From the NCBI GenBank assembly GCA_043783625.1, contig JAYVZE010000036.1:1-49274 (forward strand): DNA of 49,274 bases, written 5' to 3'. The DNA comes from JAFDVL01 sp043783625. Lineage in GTDB: Bacteria > Acidobacteriota > Blastocatellia > RBC074. The notes below the pieces were generated by a model. The model was not told where the DNA came from and did not search any database. It saw only the letters and a list, made by a program, of their open reading frames with translations. Position numbers and translations under genes: made by a program. Shown in pieces: positions 1-8,464 of this stretch (positions are counted from its first letter, which is position 1; each line of letters starts with the position of its first letter).

Positions 1-48
1 CTGCAATCGAAACTCTTGTGCTTCTTTGGTTTGAAATCTCATACTCGC

Positions 49-64
49 TTGACACTATTGTCAA
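49..64. promoter_or_regulatory. Perfect dyad TTGACA-CTAT-TGTCAA, possible operator
   Basis: A perfect 6-bp inverted repeat with a 4-bp centre lies near the window edge. Each half is also a consensus -35 hexamer. No gene starts downstream within the window on the plus strand, so its target, if any, would lie to the left on the minus strand. It could be chance. Confidence 0.25.
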
Positions 65-84
65 TGAACTATCTTATAACTATT

Positions 85-327
85 TACCGCACAGCGGTAG
101 AGCAGGTGTCAGCATAAAGCCCAGGGTGGAGCGCGTTGCGTGCGGAACCCTGGGGATATTGGCGATGATGAGTCAAGCCCGCGAATACGGGCGACAGATT
201 TTTGATAGCAATCGAATGTCTGCCGCCCACTCCGTGGGCTTGGTGATTTAATTTATTTTCCTGGGGGTCCGGCGCGACGCCTTCACCCCAGGCTTTATGC
301 TTGCACCGCGCTTCGCGGGTTGAAACC
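85..327. repeat. Composite mirror-palindrome repeat, family A copy 1
   Basis: This gene-free stretch is a nested inverted repeat. The outer arms share AGCATAAAGCC followed by CAGGGTG-like sequence. Inside are a CCAGGGTG/CCCTGGGG hairpin, a central GCCCG/CGGGCGACAG hairpin and a mirrored CCTGGGGG/CACCCCAGG hairpin. Two more copies with the same order of sub-hairpins occur at 27448-27638 and 31628-31850. The stretch 1-409 holds no convincing gene; the open frames on both strands are readings of the repeat. Confidence 0.85.
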
Positions 328-329
328 AG

Positions 330-409
330 GCGGTACGGTACAGGGAGCGATAGCGACTTGGTAACTCGTCGCATTTACCAAGTCGCTATCGCTCCCTGTA
401 CCATACCGC
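330..409. repeat. Long near-perfect hairpin abutting a stop codon
   Basis: Arms of about 35 bases (330-364 and 374-409) pair almost perfectly around a 9-base centre; the core is GGTACAGGGAGCGATAGCG. The right arm ends at 409 and the stop codon of the next minus-strand gene begins at 410. There is no U-tract, so it is not a classical intrinsic terminator, although it could act as a 3' end stabiliser. Confidence 0.85.
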
Positions 410-1513
410 TCAAGCTTTTTTGAAGGGATACACAAACTGCGGCAAAAATCCTTTGGGATAATGTGGCATGTTCACGCCGTATTCTTTCGGGAATTCATTG
501 CCCGGCAAATAAAACGTTCCGAACATCCGATCTATAAACGAAAAGAAGACAGCGTAGTTTTTGTTGTAGGCGGCGGGGGCTGACGTGTGATGCCAGTGAT
601 GAAATTGCGGAGTGGAAATAATGTACTTCAGCCAGCCGAATTTCCAGTTCACATTGGCGTGAATGAAGACGGCATGAAAAGAAATCACTACGATGTACGC
701 CGCGAACACGGCTGGCTTAATGCCCAGCAAATACACGGGGATGAACGAAGCGGCGCGGGTGGCAAACATATCTACGAAATGCGTCCGCGAACCTGCCAGC
801 CAATCCATTGCCTGTGTCGAGTGATGAATCGAATGAAACATCCACAATTTTTCTTTTTCGTGAAAGGCGCGATGTGCCCAGTATTGCACGACATCTGTGC
901 AAAAGAGCGCGAGGAAAAATTGCGCGACTACGGGCAGAGCTTGGATTTTTGCTTGAAAGCCTTTCAGTCCGAGATCACCAAATAAAATGGTTGCCGGAGC
1001 CTGCGCGATGATGCCGAAAACCTGCACAAATAAATGGCTGATGACGAAGTAGGTGAAATCCGTTTTCCATTCGCCGTGCAGAGTGTATTGCTGCACTTTC
1101 TGCGGAAATAACGCTTCAATGGGAATGAAAATCACGGCGAGCAAAACCAAATCCAGCACTAACCAATCCAAGCCAATCGGGAAGGGAGAATCGTGAATCT
1201 CGCCCGTTTGCACTTTCCATCCGCCGAGCAGAATGGCTGCGCTTGAAAATAATATTCCGGTTAGCGCAAGAACCTTTTGCCGATTCAGTAAAAAGCTAAT
1301 CAAGCCAAGAATCAAGGAAGCAATCAACAGTACCATCAAAATGACGCGCAGGATTTCGACCGGATATTCTTTGCGCAAATCCGGCGTCGTTAAGTACGAA
1401 GGAAACAGAAAACATAGCACGGCGATAAATGATGCGACGCCGAAAAATACGGACAAGTAACCGCTGATCCATCCTTGCCCAAACGATTTAGCGAAATCTT
1501 CTTTGACTGGCAT
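410..1513 (-). CDS. Sterol desaturase / fatty acid hydroxylase family membrane protein
   Basis: A 367-residue integral membrane protein of the fatty acid hydroxylase superfamily, di-iron enzymes that hydroxylate or desaturate lipids. The eight-histidine signature is visible: HRAFH (214-218), HSIHH (227-231), H245 in a THFVD context, H280/H285, and HHWHH (305-309). Hydrophobic segments lie near residues 14-36, 55-76, 80-97, 117-134, 156-176 and 255-285. The extended hydrophobic N-terminal third (about 130 residues) precedes the catalytic domain. The start ATG has AAGG a few bases upstream. The gene is divergent from the Nramp-like gene and its stop directly touches a hairpin repeat. The lipid substrate cannot be told from sequence. 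Confidence 0.85.
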   Translation of the reverse strand: MPVKEDFAKSFGQGWISGYLSVFFGVASFIAVLCFLFPSYLTTPDLRKEYPVEILRVILMVLLIASLILGLISFLLNRQKVLALTGILFSSAAILLGGWKVQTGEIHDSPFPIGLDWLVLDLVLLAVIFIPIEALFPQKVQQYTLHGEWKTDFTYFVISHLFVQVFGIIAQAPATILFGDLGLKGFQAKIQALPVVAQFFLALFCTDVVQYWAHRAFHEKEKLWMFHSIHHSTQAMDWLAGSRTHFVDMFATRAASFIPVYLLGIKPAVFAAYIVVISFHAVFIHANVNWKFGWLKYIISTPQFHHWHHTSAPAAYNKNYAVFFSFIDRMFGTFYLPGNEFPKEYGVNMPHYPKGFLPQFVYPFKKA

Positions 1514-1626
1514 TTTTTCCTTTTCTTTCTGAGAATCTCATCCGATGAAGTTAGATGAGATGACGCAAAAAATTTAGACAGGATGTACCAGATTTTTGCA
1601 AGATGCTCAAGCGAGAAAAATAGAGG

Positions 1627-1741
1627 AGTGCTGAGAAAAAAGTGCTGAGTGCTGAGTTTTTCCTCTTGCAACTTAACAGTGACAGCAAATAATCCTACTC
1701 AGCACTCAGCACTCAGCACTCAGCACTCAGCACTCAGCACT
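1627..1741. repeat. Heptamer repeat hairpin (GTGCTGA / ACTCAGC units)
   Basis: The left arm (1627-1656) carries units of AGTGCTG separated by an A-tract. The right arm holds six uninterrupted ACTCAGC heptamers (1697-1738) followed by ACT. The two arms are complementary over two or more units around a ~40-base centre. The element occupies the promoter region between two divergent genes. Related copies are at 11969-12030, 26105-26136 and 34553-34680. Confidence 0.9.
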
Positions 1742-1742
1742 T

Positions 1743-1770
1743 TTGTAAACTGAATGAACTGCGGTACAGT
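1743..1770 (+). promoter_or_regulatory. Possible sigma-70-type promoter of the Nramp-like gene
   Basis: TTGTAA (1743-1748) and TACAGT (1765-1770) are separated by 16 bp, about 45 bp before the start codon, immediately after the heptamer repeat. This is a motif match only. Confidence 0.35.
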
Positions 1771-1813
1771 GAATCTTCCCAAAATTTCAATTCATTCGTG
1801 AGGAAACATTTCT

Positions 1814-3118
1814 ATGCCTGAAGACTTGGCAAGCTCTGCACCGCAAGCTCCTGCCGTGCCGCATTCCTTTCTGGAATATCTGCGCTCGTTCGGACCCGGT
1901 ATCATTATCGTACTGACGTGGCTGGGCGCGGGTGATGTTGTAGACATGAGCATCGCGGGCGCGAACTATGGCTATTCGCTGATGTGGGTGCTGGTGGTTG
2001 CGATTGTGATGCGCTTTCTGTTTGTCTCACTGATTGCGCGGTATCAATTATGCAATCAACACGGCGAAGGCGTGCTGGACGGTTTGGCGCGACTGCATCG
2101 CTGGTACGCGCCCGTGTTATTCGTCGCGGCGATTGTGATGGGGCACGTCTACGAATCGTACATGACCGTTGGCGCGGGAGAAGTCTGCCGCAATTTGTTT
2201 GGCGTCGGGCAAACGTGGCAATGGGCTTTGTTGTGCAATGGTGTCGCATTGTTGCTGGTGTTTCGACCTTCGTATGACCGGTTGGAAACGATCTTCAAAA
2301 TATTTCTGGGCTTGCTGGCAGTCTCGTTTATCGGCTCGGCGTTGTGGGTCGGATGCGATGTCAAAGCACTGGCGCAAGGGTTGTATCGCATCGGCTTGCC
2401 GGAGCAGCGCGGGCAGTTTAATCCACTGTTGATTGCCGTGGCGATGATTGGTGCGGTTGGTGGTTCATTGATGAATCTGGCGTACCCATATTTTCTGGAA
2501 GCGAAGGGTTGGCGTGGCCCGCAATATCGTCGCGTCCAGTTTTACGATTTTCTGCTGGCGATAGTAGTAATGATCCTGCTGAATCTGGCGGTGTGGACGC
2601 TGGGGGCAGAACTGCTGTATCCCGACAAACAAATCCAGACGCTGGATGATCTGCCGAAATTATTGACCACCGTGCTGGGGCGCAGCGGAGGCACACTATT
2701 TTATCTCGGTATTTTTGCGGCGATTTATACTTCGGTATTGGGACACGCCGCAGGTCTGGCGTTTATGGGTAGTCACGCGTGGTTGCGGTGGCAAGCCGGA
2801 ACCACGCCGATCAAAACGGATTATCGTCAGCATCCGTTGTACCGCTGGATCGCCGTATGGTGTCTGGTTTCGCCGTTGATTTGGACGATTCCCGGTATGC
2901 CGGATTTCGTGACGCTGACGTTGATTGCGAACAGCGCCCAAGTCGTATTATTGCCGTTGCTGGCAGGTGGATTATGGTGGATCACCGCCAGCGCACGTTT
3001 CATTGGCACGGAGTATCGCAATCGCTGGTGGGAAAATATTGTGATGGCGTTGTTGTTTGTACTGGCGATTTACGGAGCGATTAATTCGGTAATATCCATT
3101 ACCCGGTTTCTACGATAA
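1814..3118 (+). CDS. Nramp-family-like transporter lacking canonical metal-site motifs
   Basis: A 434-residue polytopic membrane protein with about eleven hydrophobic segments. The stretch after the first helix (GANYGYSLMWVL, about 49-60) matches the Nramp family motif seen as GAQFGYSLLWVL, which places it in this superfamily of divalent cation transporters. The hallmark DPGN of helix 1 is replaced by GAGD (38-41). The MPH of helix 6 is replaced by GGS (216-218, in GAVGGSLMNLAYPYF). The metal-binding Asp, Asn and Met are therefore not conserved and the classical Mn/Fe substrate is doubtful; Mg-type or non-metal relatives are possible. A GAGGAAA ribosome binding site precedes the ATG. The gene converges on a permease gene. 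Confidence 0.7.
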   Translation: MPEDLASSAPQAPAVPHSFLEYLRSFGPGIIIVLTWLGAGDVVDMSIAGANYGYSLMWVLVVAIVMRFLFVSLIARYQLCNQHGEGVLDGLARLHRWYAPVLFVAAIVMGHVYESYMTVGAGEVCRNLFGVGQTWQWALLCNGVALLLVFRPSYDRLETIFKIFLGLLAVSFIGSALWVGCDVKALAQGLYRIGLPEQRGQFNPLLIAVAMIGAVGGSLMNLAYPYFLEAKGWRGPQYRRVQFYDFLLAIVVMILLNLAVWTLGAELLYPDKQIQTLDDLPKLLTTVLGRSGGTLFYLGIFAAIYTSVLGHAAGLAFMGSHAWLRWQAGTTPIKTDYRQHPLYRWIAVWCLVSPLIWTIPGMPDFVTLTLIANSAQVVLLPLLAGGLWWITASARFIGTEYRNRWWENIVMALLFVLAIYGAINSVISITRFLR

Positions 3119-3192
3119 ATAGCGAGCTGAAAAAGTGCTAAGTTGAAAGTGCCGGAAGAGACTGTACTCATAGTTTACTCAGGATTTTTCAC

Positions 3193-5811
3193 TTACTCGC
3201 GTCTAAGTGCAATCATCGGATCAACAGTTGCAGCGCGCCGCGCGGGAATCCAGCAGGCTAACAACGCTACGGCAATTAATATTAAAGCGGCAAGCGCAAA
3301 TGTAATGGGGTCACCGGGTTTGATCCCGTACAGCCGTTCGCTTTGCAAAATCTGTCGGACAAATTTCCAACGCTCGACGGATTGACTGGTGGCGATGCGA
3401 TGCAAAGCGAAAACAAAAATTGCGCCGACGCCTAAGCCAAAAATTACGAGCGTGAAACCTTGTCGAATGATGAGTTGCAAGACATCTTTGGCTTCGGCTC
3501 CGAGTGCCATCCGAATGCCGATTTCATTGGTGCGCTGCGCGACGGAATACGACATCACGCCATACAATCCGAGCGCCGCCAGCAATAAAGCCAAGAGTCC
3601 GAAGAAACCAAGAAATTGCGCAAATAACTTATCTTGTGACAAGGTTTCAATGGATTGTACAATTTGTGTTTTGACAGCTATCACTGGCAAATTGCTGTCG
3701 AGTTCACGAATCGCCTGACGAATGGCAGGCACTATAGCAGTCGGATCGCCCGCCATACGCAACGAAAAAAACATATGGTTTATTTCTTCATTATCCTGCT
3801 GCCACGGCGTATACATAAGCTGCTGCTCATCTTCGCGCTGGCTGTTGTATTTGATGTCGTGGGCGACTCCCACAATTTCGATTTTCCCCAGCGAATCTTT
3901 ATTGAACCCGACGCGTTTTCCAATCGGGTCATCGCCCGGAAAATATTTTCGGGCAAACGATTCACTGACAATGGCGACACGGGGTGCGATTTTATCATCC
4001 TGTACGGTAAAGGCGCGTCCCTTTAATAACGCGATGTCCATCGTAGCGAAATAATTTTCACGTACCATTTGTCGCGCGGTAAAATGATCCGCATTCGTTT
4101 GTTCCGTTTCGCCCGGTAGGATAACAGAGTCACTTGCCATGTAATGTGCCAACAACGGGACGCTTGCGAACGTAGCGGATTTCACACCAGGCAGCGCCTC
4201 CAAACGCTTCCCGATTTGATCGTACAATTCAATCAAGCGTTCCTCTTTATATCCATTCGCACTGGGGTTAAGCGCAAAATTCAAGAGATTTTCCTGATTA
4301 AATCCGACCGCAACGTTTTGCAAATTTCGCAACGAACGCACGGCCAAGCCTGCGCCAATCAATAACACAAACGAAAGAACGACTTGCGTGACAACCAACA
4401 TTTTACTCAAACGTGAACGCGTGAGGCCGCTGGAACTGCGATAGCTTTCTTTCAGCGCAACAGTCAAATCAACTTTTGTCGCATGCAATGCAGGCGCGAT
4501 GCCAAACAAAACTCCTGTACATAACGAAATGCCAAAAGTGAAAAGCAATACCTGCCAATTCATTCGATATTCCATATCGGCAGGCAAAAACGAAACATTG
4601 CTTTTGCTGATGGCAGCGAGAATGTCTTTGCCCCAGAAGGCAAACAAAATTCCGAGCGCGCCACCAAGCACTGACAGCATGAGACTTTCGGTCAGCAATT
4701 GCCGCAACAATCGCGGGCGTCCTGCACCGACTGCCAGGCGGATGCTGATTTCAGCTTGTCTGGCGGCAGAGCGTGCGAGCATAAGGTTGGCGATGTTCGC
4801 GCATGCGATCAACAACACCAGCACGACGACTGCAAACAATAAATAAACTGTGAAGGAATACACCTGCCGCATTTCTAACATGCCGCGCCCGCCATCGCGC
4901 GCGATCAACGTTGGATTATCTTGCGGCAAAACCTCTTTGCTCTGATTCTCTTTTTGAGGCGGAGGCATGAGGCTCAACGCGATTGCCTGAAATGAATTGT
5001 TGAGGCTCAACCGCGCTTGTTCACGCGTAACGTCTGGTTTCAATCTGCCCATGACTTGCATCCACCAATAAGCAGGTTTATCAGGTCTATCAAGCAGACC
5101 GCTATCGGGTTCGAGTTGGCTGATGAAGGCTAGTGGCAGGTATACGTCAGGCTGTTCGGAAACCTGTCCGCAGCCTTTGAACGCGGGCGGCGTGACACCA
5201 ACAATCGTGTACGGATTTTTATTAATTGTCACTTGCTTACCAATCACGTTTTCATTGCCGGCAAATCGTGTTTGCCAATAATCAAAGCTAATCACGGCGG
5301 CAGGCGGTGCGGTAATAATATCATCCGTCGGAGCTAACAATCTGCCGCGCAAAGCCGACACGCCCAAGCCTGAAAAATAAGTGCCGGACACAACCTCGCT
5401 TTCAGCCGTTTCCGCCTGTTGATCTGCGACAATGGTAAAGTGGCCCATATTCGCAAACACAAATAAATCACGCAAAGGGCTATCAGGCTGTGCCGCCTGC
5501 TCTTTCATCTTGTTTACAACCGCAGGCTGAAACGTCGAAGCGCCACGTCTGCCAGAAGCGTAATAATCCCGTATGAATGTTCCGCGCACACCTGAAATGC
5601 GAAAACTTTTGCCCGAATCCCATTCAAACAACACTAATTCTTCCGGCGCTTGGACAGGTAATTTTCGTAAGAGCACAGCATCCACGACGCTGAATAACGC
5701 AGTGTTTGCGCCAATTCCTAACGCGAGAGTCAAAACAGCCACCAGCGTAAAGGCAGGAGACTTCCACATCATTCGTGCGCCGTAGCGTAAATCTTGAAAT
5801 AGTGTTTGCAT
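3193..5811 (-). CDS. MacB/FtsX-type ABC permease, acidobacterial duplicated type (permease 2 of module)
   Basis: An 872-residue permease with two FtsX-like halves and large extracytoplasmic MacB-PCD domains. The N-terminus reads FQDLRYGARMMWKSPAFTL, the typical opening of these proteins, followed by a helix with TLALGIGANTALFSVV. Further membrane helices lie around 340-460 and 740-860, and the C-terminus ends IPARRAATVDPMIALRRE. An upstream in-frame ATG exists, but the start at 5811 is preceded by GGAGA and matches the family start. It lacks an ATPase domain, so it should work with the ATPases encoded at 11287-12725. It lies 54 bp downstream of the related permease gene, almost certainly in one transcript. 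Confidence 0.88.
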   Translation of the reverse strand: MQTLFQDLRYGARMMWKSPAFTLVAVLTLALGIGANTALFSVVDAVLLRKLPVQAPEELVLFEWDSGKSFRISGVRGTFIRDYYASGRRGASTFQPAVVNKMKEQAAQPDSPLRDLFVFANMGHFTIVADQQAETAESEVVSGTYFSGLGVSALRGRLLAPTDDIITAPPAAVISFDYWQTRFAGNENVIGKQVTINKNPYTIVGVTPPAFKGCGQVSEQPDVYLPLAFISQLEPDSGLLDRPDKPAYWWMQVMGRLKPDVTREQARLSLNNSFQAIALSLMPPPQKENQSKEVLPQDNPTLIARDGGRGMLEMRQVYSFTVYLLFAVVVLVLLIACANIANLMLARSAARQAEISIRLAVGAGRPRLLRQLLTESLMLSVLGGALGILFAFWGKDILAAISKSNVSFLPADMEYRMNWQVLLFTFGISLCTGVLFGIAPALHATKVDLTVALKESYRSSSGLTRSRLSKMLVVTQVVLSFVLLIGAGLAVRSLRNLQNVAVGFNQENLLNFALNPSANGYKEERLIELYDQIGKRLEALPGVKSATFASVPLLAHYMASDSVILPGETEQTNADHFTARQMVRENYFATMDIALLKGRAFTVQDDKIAPRVAIVSESFARKYFPGDDPIGKRVGFNKDSLGKIEIVGVAHDIKYNSQREDEQQLMYTPWQQDNEEINHMFFSLRMAGDPTAIVPAIRQAIRELDSNLPVIAVKTQIVQSIETLSQDKLFAQFLGFFGLLALLLAALGLYGVMSYSVAQRTNEIGIRMALGAEAKDVLQLIIRQGFTLVIFGLGVGAIFVFALHRIATSQSVERWKFVRQILQSERLYGIKPGDPITFALAALILIAVALLACWIPARRAATVDPMIALRRE

Positions 5812-5826
5812 AAAATCTCCGAGAGA

Positions 5827-5860
5827 GATGCTAGATGTTAGGAAGAAAATCCCAGCATCC
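5827..5860. repeat. Short degenerate heptamer-type inverted repeat between the two permease genes
   Basis: GATGCTAGATGTTAGG (5827-5842) faces CCCAGCATCC (851-860 of the same line, i.e. 5851-5860). The spacing of ATGCTAG and ATGTTAG units by seven bases resembles the other heptamer elements in this window. It is weak and decayed. Confidence 0.4.
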
Positions 5861-5865
5861 AATAT

Positions 5866-8274
5866 TTATTCACAACGTAACGCAATCATTGGATCAACCT
5901 TCGCCGCCCGCCGCGCCGGAATCCAGCACGCCACGAGCGCGACGCCAGCCAGTAATGCCGAAATGGTGGCAAAGGTCAGCGGATCGGTCGCGCTCACGCC
6001 AAACAACAGGCTGCGCATCACTTGCGCCAACAGATACGCCAGCAGCAAGCCCAACGCTACGCCCCCGCCAATCAGCTTCAGCCCCTGTCCCAGCACGAGC
6101 CGCAGCACATCCGCCGCCTGTGCGCCCAGCGCGATGCGGATGCCGAGTTCCTGCGTGCGTTGCGCAACCGAAAACGAAATTACGCCGTAAATCCCCAGCG
6201 CCGCCAACAGCAATGCCAGCCCGGCAAATCCGCCCAACAACAGCATCACAAAGCGGCGCGGCGAGATGGATTGCGCGACGATGCCTTCCAGTGTGCGAAA
6301 GTCGCGGGCAGGCAAGTTCGCGTCTACGGCGTGAAAAGCGCGTTGAATTTCTGCGGCCATCGTTTCCGGTCGCTGCGTCGTGCGCACCACCATCTCCATC
6401 GAGTCTTGCACAGCCTGCGCCAGCGGGAAATACATTTCCGGCTCGGCGGCGGCTTCGAGCGAACTGTGGCGTACGCTGCCGACGACGCCGCTCACGCGAT
6501 ATTCGCGGTCGCCCGTAATCACCTGGCGTCCGACAGCTTCCTGACCAGGAAACAAGCGGCTGGCGAGGGCTTCGCTAATCATCGTCACCTGTTCGGCTTT
6601 CTCGGTGTCGAATTTCGTGAAGTCGCGCCCGGCCCGCAACGCAATGCCCATCGTTTTGAAATAACCTGGGTCAATCATGCGCGGGAATACGCCGACGCCG
6701 TCGCGCTCCGCCTGACCTTTGACGCGCACGTCCCAACTGCGATTGCGTCCGAGCGGCAGCGTATCCGTCAACCCCACCGATACTACGCCAGGCAGCGCGG
6801 CAACGCGTTCGGTGAGCGTGGCGTACAGCGCAAAGCTTTTGCCGGGAGTACCATATTTTTGCCCCGGCTCAATGCGCCAAACCGCTGTTTGTTCCGCACG
6901 AAAGCCGGGATCAGTTTGCAGCACCTGCCAGAAGCTGCGCATCAGCAACCCCGCGCCAATCAACAGCACACAAGCCAGCGCCATTTCGGCGACGACCAGC
7001 ACATCGCGCAACCGCCCGCGCTGCTTGCCTCCGCTAGAGCCGCGCGAGGCATCCTGTAAATCTGCCTGCACATTCGTGCCTGTCGCCTGCAACGCGGGCA
7101 GCACGCCAAATAACAATCCCGTACCCACCGTCACCGCCAGCGTGAACAGCAACGCCGTCGTATCCACTTTCACCGATTGTAACAGCGGGATGCTGAACGC
7201 ATTGGTGGACGCGATTACGTCAGTCGCCCACAACGCGAGCGGCAAACCAACCGCCGCGCCAGCCACCGCCAGCAACACGCTTTCGGTCAACATCTGACGC
7301 ACCAAACGCCACCGCGTCGCACCGAGCGCGAGCCGCAGTGCAAGCTCCTTGCGCCGCGCCGAAGCACGCACCAACATCAGGTTCGACAAATTCGCGCAAG
7401 CAATCAGCAGCACGCATCCGACTGCCGCAAACAATACCCACAAACCACGCTGAAAGCGTCCATTAACCTGCTGTTGCAAGCCCGTCATCCGTGCGCCAAA
7501 CCCTGTGCCACGAGCCGGGTATTGTTTCTGCAATTGCTGATTGAGCGCATCGAATTCCGCCTGTGCCTGCGGAATACCTACGCCGGGTTTCAGCCTGCCG
7601 ATCACCGCCAGCGTGTTGCCCATCCCATCCAGTTCTTTCGCTACTGGAAACGGCGCGAGCAGGTCTACGCGTGCGCCCGGCGTGAACGTCGAAGCGAAAT
7701 CAAAGGTCGACGGCAAGACGCCCACGACGACTGTTGCCTGATCTTTGAGCGTGATCGTTTGCCCGACAATCTTCGCGTCGCCGCCATAACGTCGTTGCCA
7801 AAAGCCATAACTCAGCAATACCGCTTTGCGTCCGTTCAAGCGACTTTCTTCGGCATCGAAATTATGACCGAGCAACGGCTGCACACCCAACAGCGGCAGG
7901 AAATTTTGCGTGATGAAATAGCCTGACAACCGCTCCGGTTCGCTGCCACCCGTGAGGCTAAAACTTTCGTAATCAGAAAACGCGAAGTAGCCCGCGAGAT
8001 CGGTAAACGACTGATTGAGGTTGCGCCAGTCTATGAAATTATTCATCCGCGTCGTCTGCCCCGACAGCCCGTCTGCACCGACATTCGCAATCCAGACGAG
8101 TCGCTCGGCTTCCGTGAAAGGCAGCGAGCGCAACACCAGCGCATTCACCACGCTGAAAATCGCCGTGTTCGCGCCGATGCCCAGTGCCAGCGTGGCAATC
8201 GCAATCAGCGTGAAGCCGGGATTCTTGAATAACATTCGCACGCCGTAGCGCAGGTCTTGCCAGAAACTGTTCAT
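5866..8274 (-). CDS. MacB/FtsX-type ABC permease, acidobacterial duplicated type (permease 1 of module)
   Basis: An 802-residue paralogue of the downstream permease. It opens with MNSFWQDLRYGVRMLFKNPG and has the helix TLALGIGANTAIFSVVN near residue 28. Central membrane helices lie around 275-400, a second periplasmic region around 440-640, and C-terminal helices around 680-780, ending IPARRAAKVDPMIALRCE. An AAGGGA site precedes the ATG. Such proteins export macrolide-like compounds, lipoproteins or peptides, or act in mechanotransmission; the substrate here is unknown. Upstream lie a candidate sigma-54 promoter (8316-8331) and a four-box element (8404-8441), suggesting control by the linked NtrC-type regulator. 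Codon choice is more GC-rich than in the neighbouring permease. Confidence 0.88.
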   Translation of the reverse strand: MNSFWQDLRYGVRMLFKNPGFTLIAIATLALGIGANTAIFSVVNALVLRSLPFTEAERLVWIANVGADGLSGQTTRMNNFIDWRNLNQSFTDLAGYFAFSDYESFSLTGGSEPERLSGYFITQNFLPLLGVQPLLGHNFDAEESRLNGRKAVLLSYGFWQRRYGGDAKIVGQTITLKDQATVVVGVLPSTFDFASTFTPGARVDLLAPFPVAKELDGMGNTLAVIGRLKPGVGIPQAQAEFDALNQQLQKQYPARGTGFGARMTGLQQQVNGRFQRGLWVLFAAVGCVLLIACANLSNLMLVRASARRKELALRLALGATRWRLVRQMLTESVLLAVAGAAVGLPLALWATDVIASTNAFSIPLLQSVKVDTTALLFTLAVTVGTGLLFGVLPALQATGTNVQADLQDASRGSSGGKQRGRLRDVLVVAEMALACVLLIGAGLLMRSFWQVLQTDPGFRAEQTAVWRIEPGQKYGTPGKSFALYATLTERVAALPGVVSVGLTDTLPLGRNRSWDVRVKGQAERDGVGVFPRMIDPGYFKTMGIALRAGRDFTKFDTEKAEQVTMISEALASRLFPGQEAVGRQVITGDREYRVSGVVGSVRHSSLEAAAEPEMYFPLAQAVQDSMEMVVRTTQRPETMAAEIQRAFHAVDANLPARDFRTLEGIVAQSISPRRFVMLLLGGFAGLALLLAALGIYGVISFSVAQRTQELGIRIALGAQAADVLRLVLGQGLKLIGGGVALGLLLAYLLAQVMRSLLFGVSATDPLTFATISALLAGVALVACWIPARRAAKVDPMIALRCE

Positions 8275-8315
8275 AAATTTTCCCTTACTTAAAAAAACTG
8301 ATTCAGTAACTATTA

Positions 8316-8331
8316 ATCAATCTCTGTGCCA
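8316..8331 (-). promoter_or_regulatory. Candidate sigma-54 promoter of the permease pair
   Basis: On the minus strand the sequence reads TGGCAC-N5-TTGAT, against the consensus TGGCAC-N5-TTGCA. The -24 box is perfect and the -12 box has one mismatch at the usually conserved C. Transcription would begin near 8303, about 30 bases before the start codon. The 38-bp four-box element lies 72 bp upstream, a normal enhancer distance. Confidence 0.55.
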
Positions 8332-8403
8332 TGTGCAGTGACGAAGGTAATTTTGGGAATAGATGGAGTTAGCGGAAATTAGAAATAAACGGATGAAGCA
8401 GAG

Positions 8404-8441
8404 TGTCCGGTTCTGAGAAATTAAATTCCCGCAGACGGACA
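8404..8441. promoter_or_regulatory. Four-box palindromic element, candidate enhancer of the NtrC-type regulator (site 2)
   Basis: TGTCC, GAGAA, TTCCC and GGACA are each separated by exactly 6 bp, so the boxes recur every 11 bp and form a nested palindrome. Exactly the same layout, TGTYC-N6-GRGAA-N6-TTCCC-N6-GRACA, occurs at 14183-14220 upstream of the other candidate sigma-54 promoter. Binding by the regulator at 9810-11171 is inferred. Confidence 0.6.
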
Positions 8442-8464
8442 CTTTTGAAAATAGGAAAATTGTT

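Noticed and set aside
18..374. Overlapping open frames of 77 and 96 codons at the window start
   Set aside because: They read through a structured family A repeat on both strands, have no ribosome sites and resemble no protein.
330..409. Hairpin as a Rho-independent terminator of the sterol-desaturase-like gene
   Set aside because: It lies after the stop and is very stable, but no run of T follows on the relevant strand, so it is listed as a repeat.
587..1011. Open frames of 132 and 67 codons on the plus strand
   Set aside because: They lie antisense to the sterol-desaturase-like gene, whose histidine motifs show that its own frame is coding.
1697..1741. Tandem ACTCAGC units resembling a direct-repeat array
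   Set aside because: Units are only 7 bp and directly adjacent with no spacers, and there are no cas genes, so this is not a CRISPR array.
5835..7297. Long plus-strand frames of 192-345 codons opposite the permease gene
   Set aside because: GC-rich coding DNA often opens the opposite strand; their Arg/Gln-rich translations have no domain character, while the minus frame is a clear permease.
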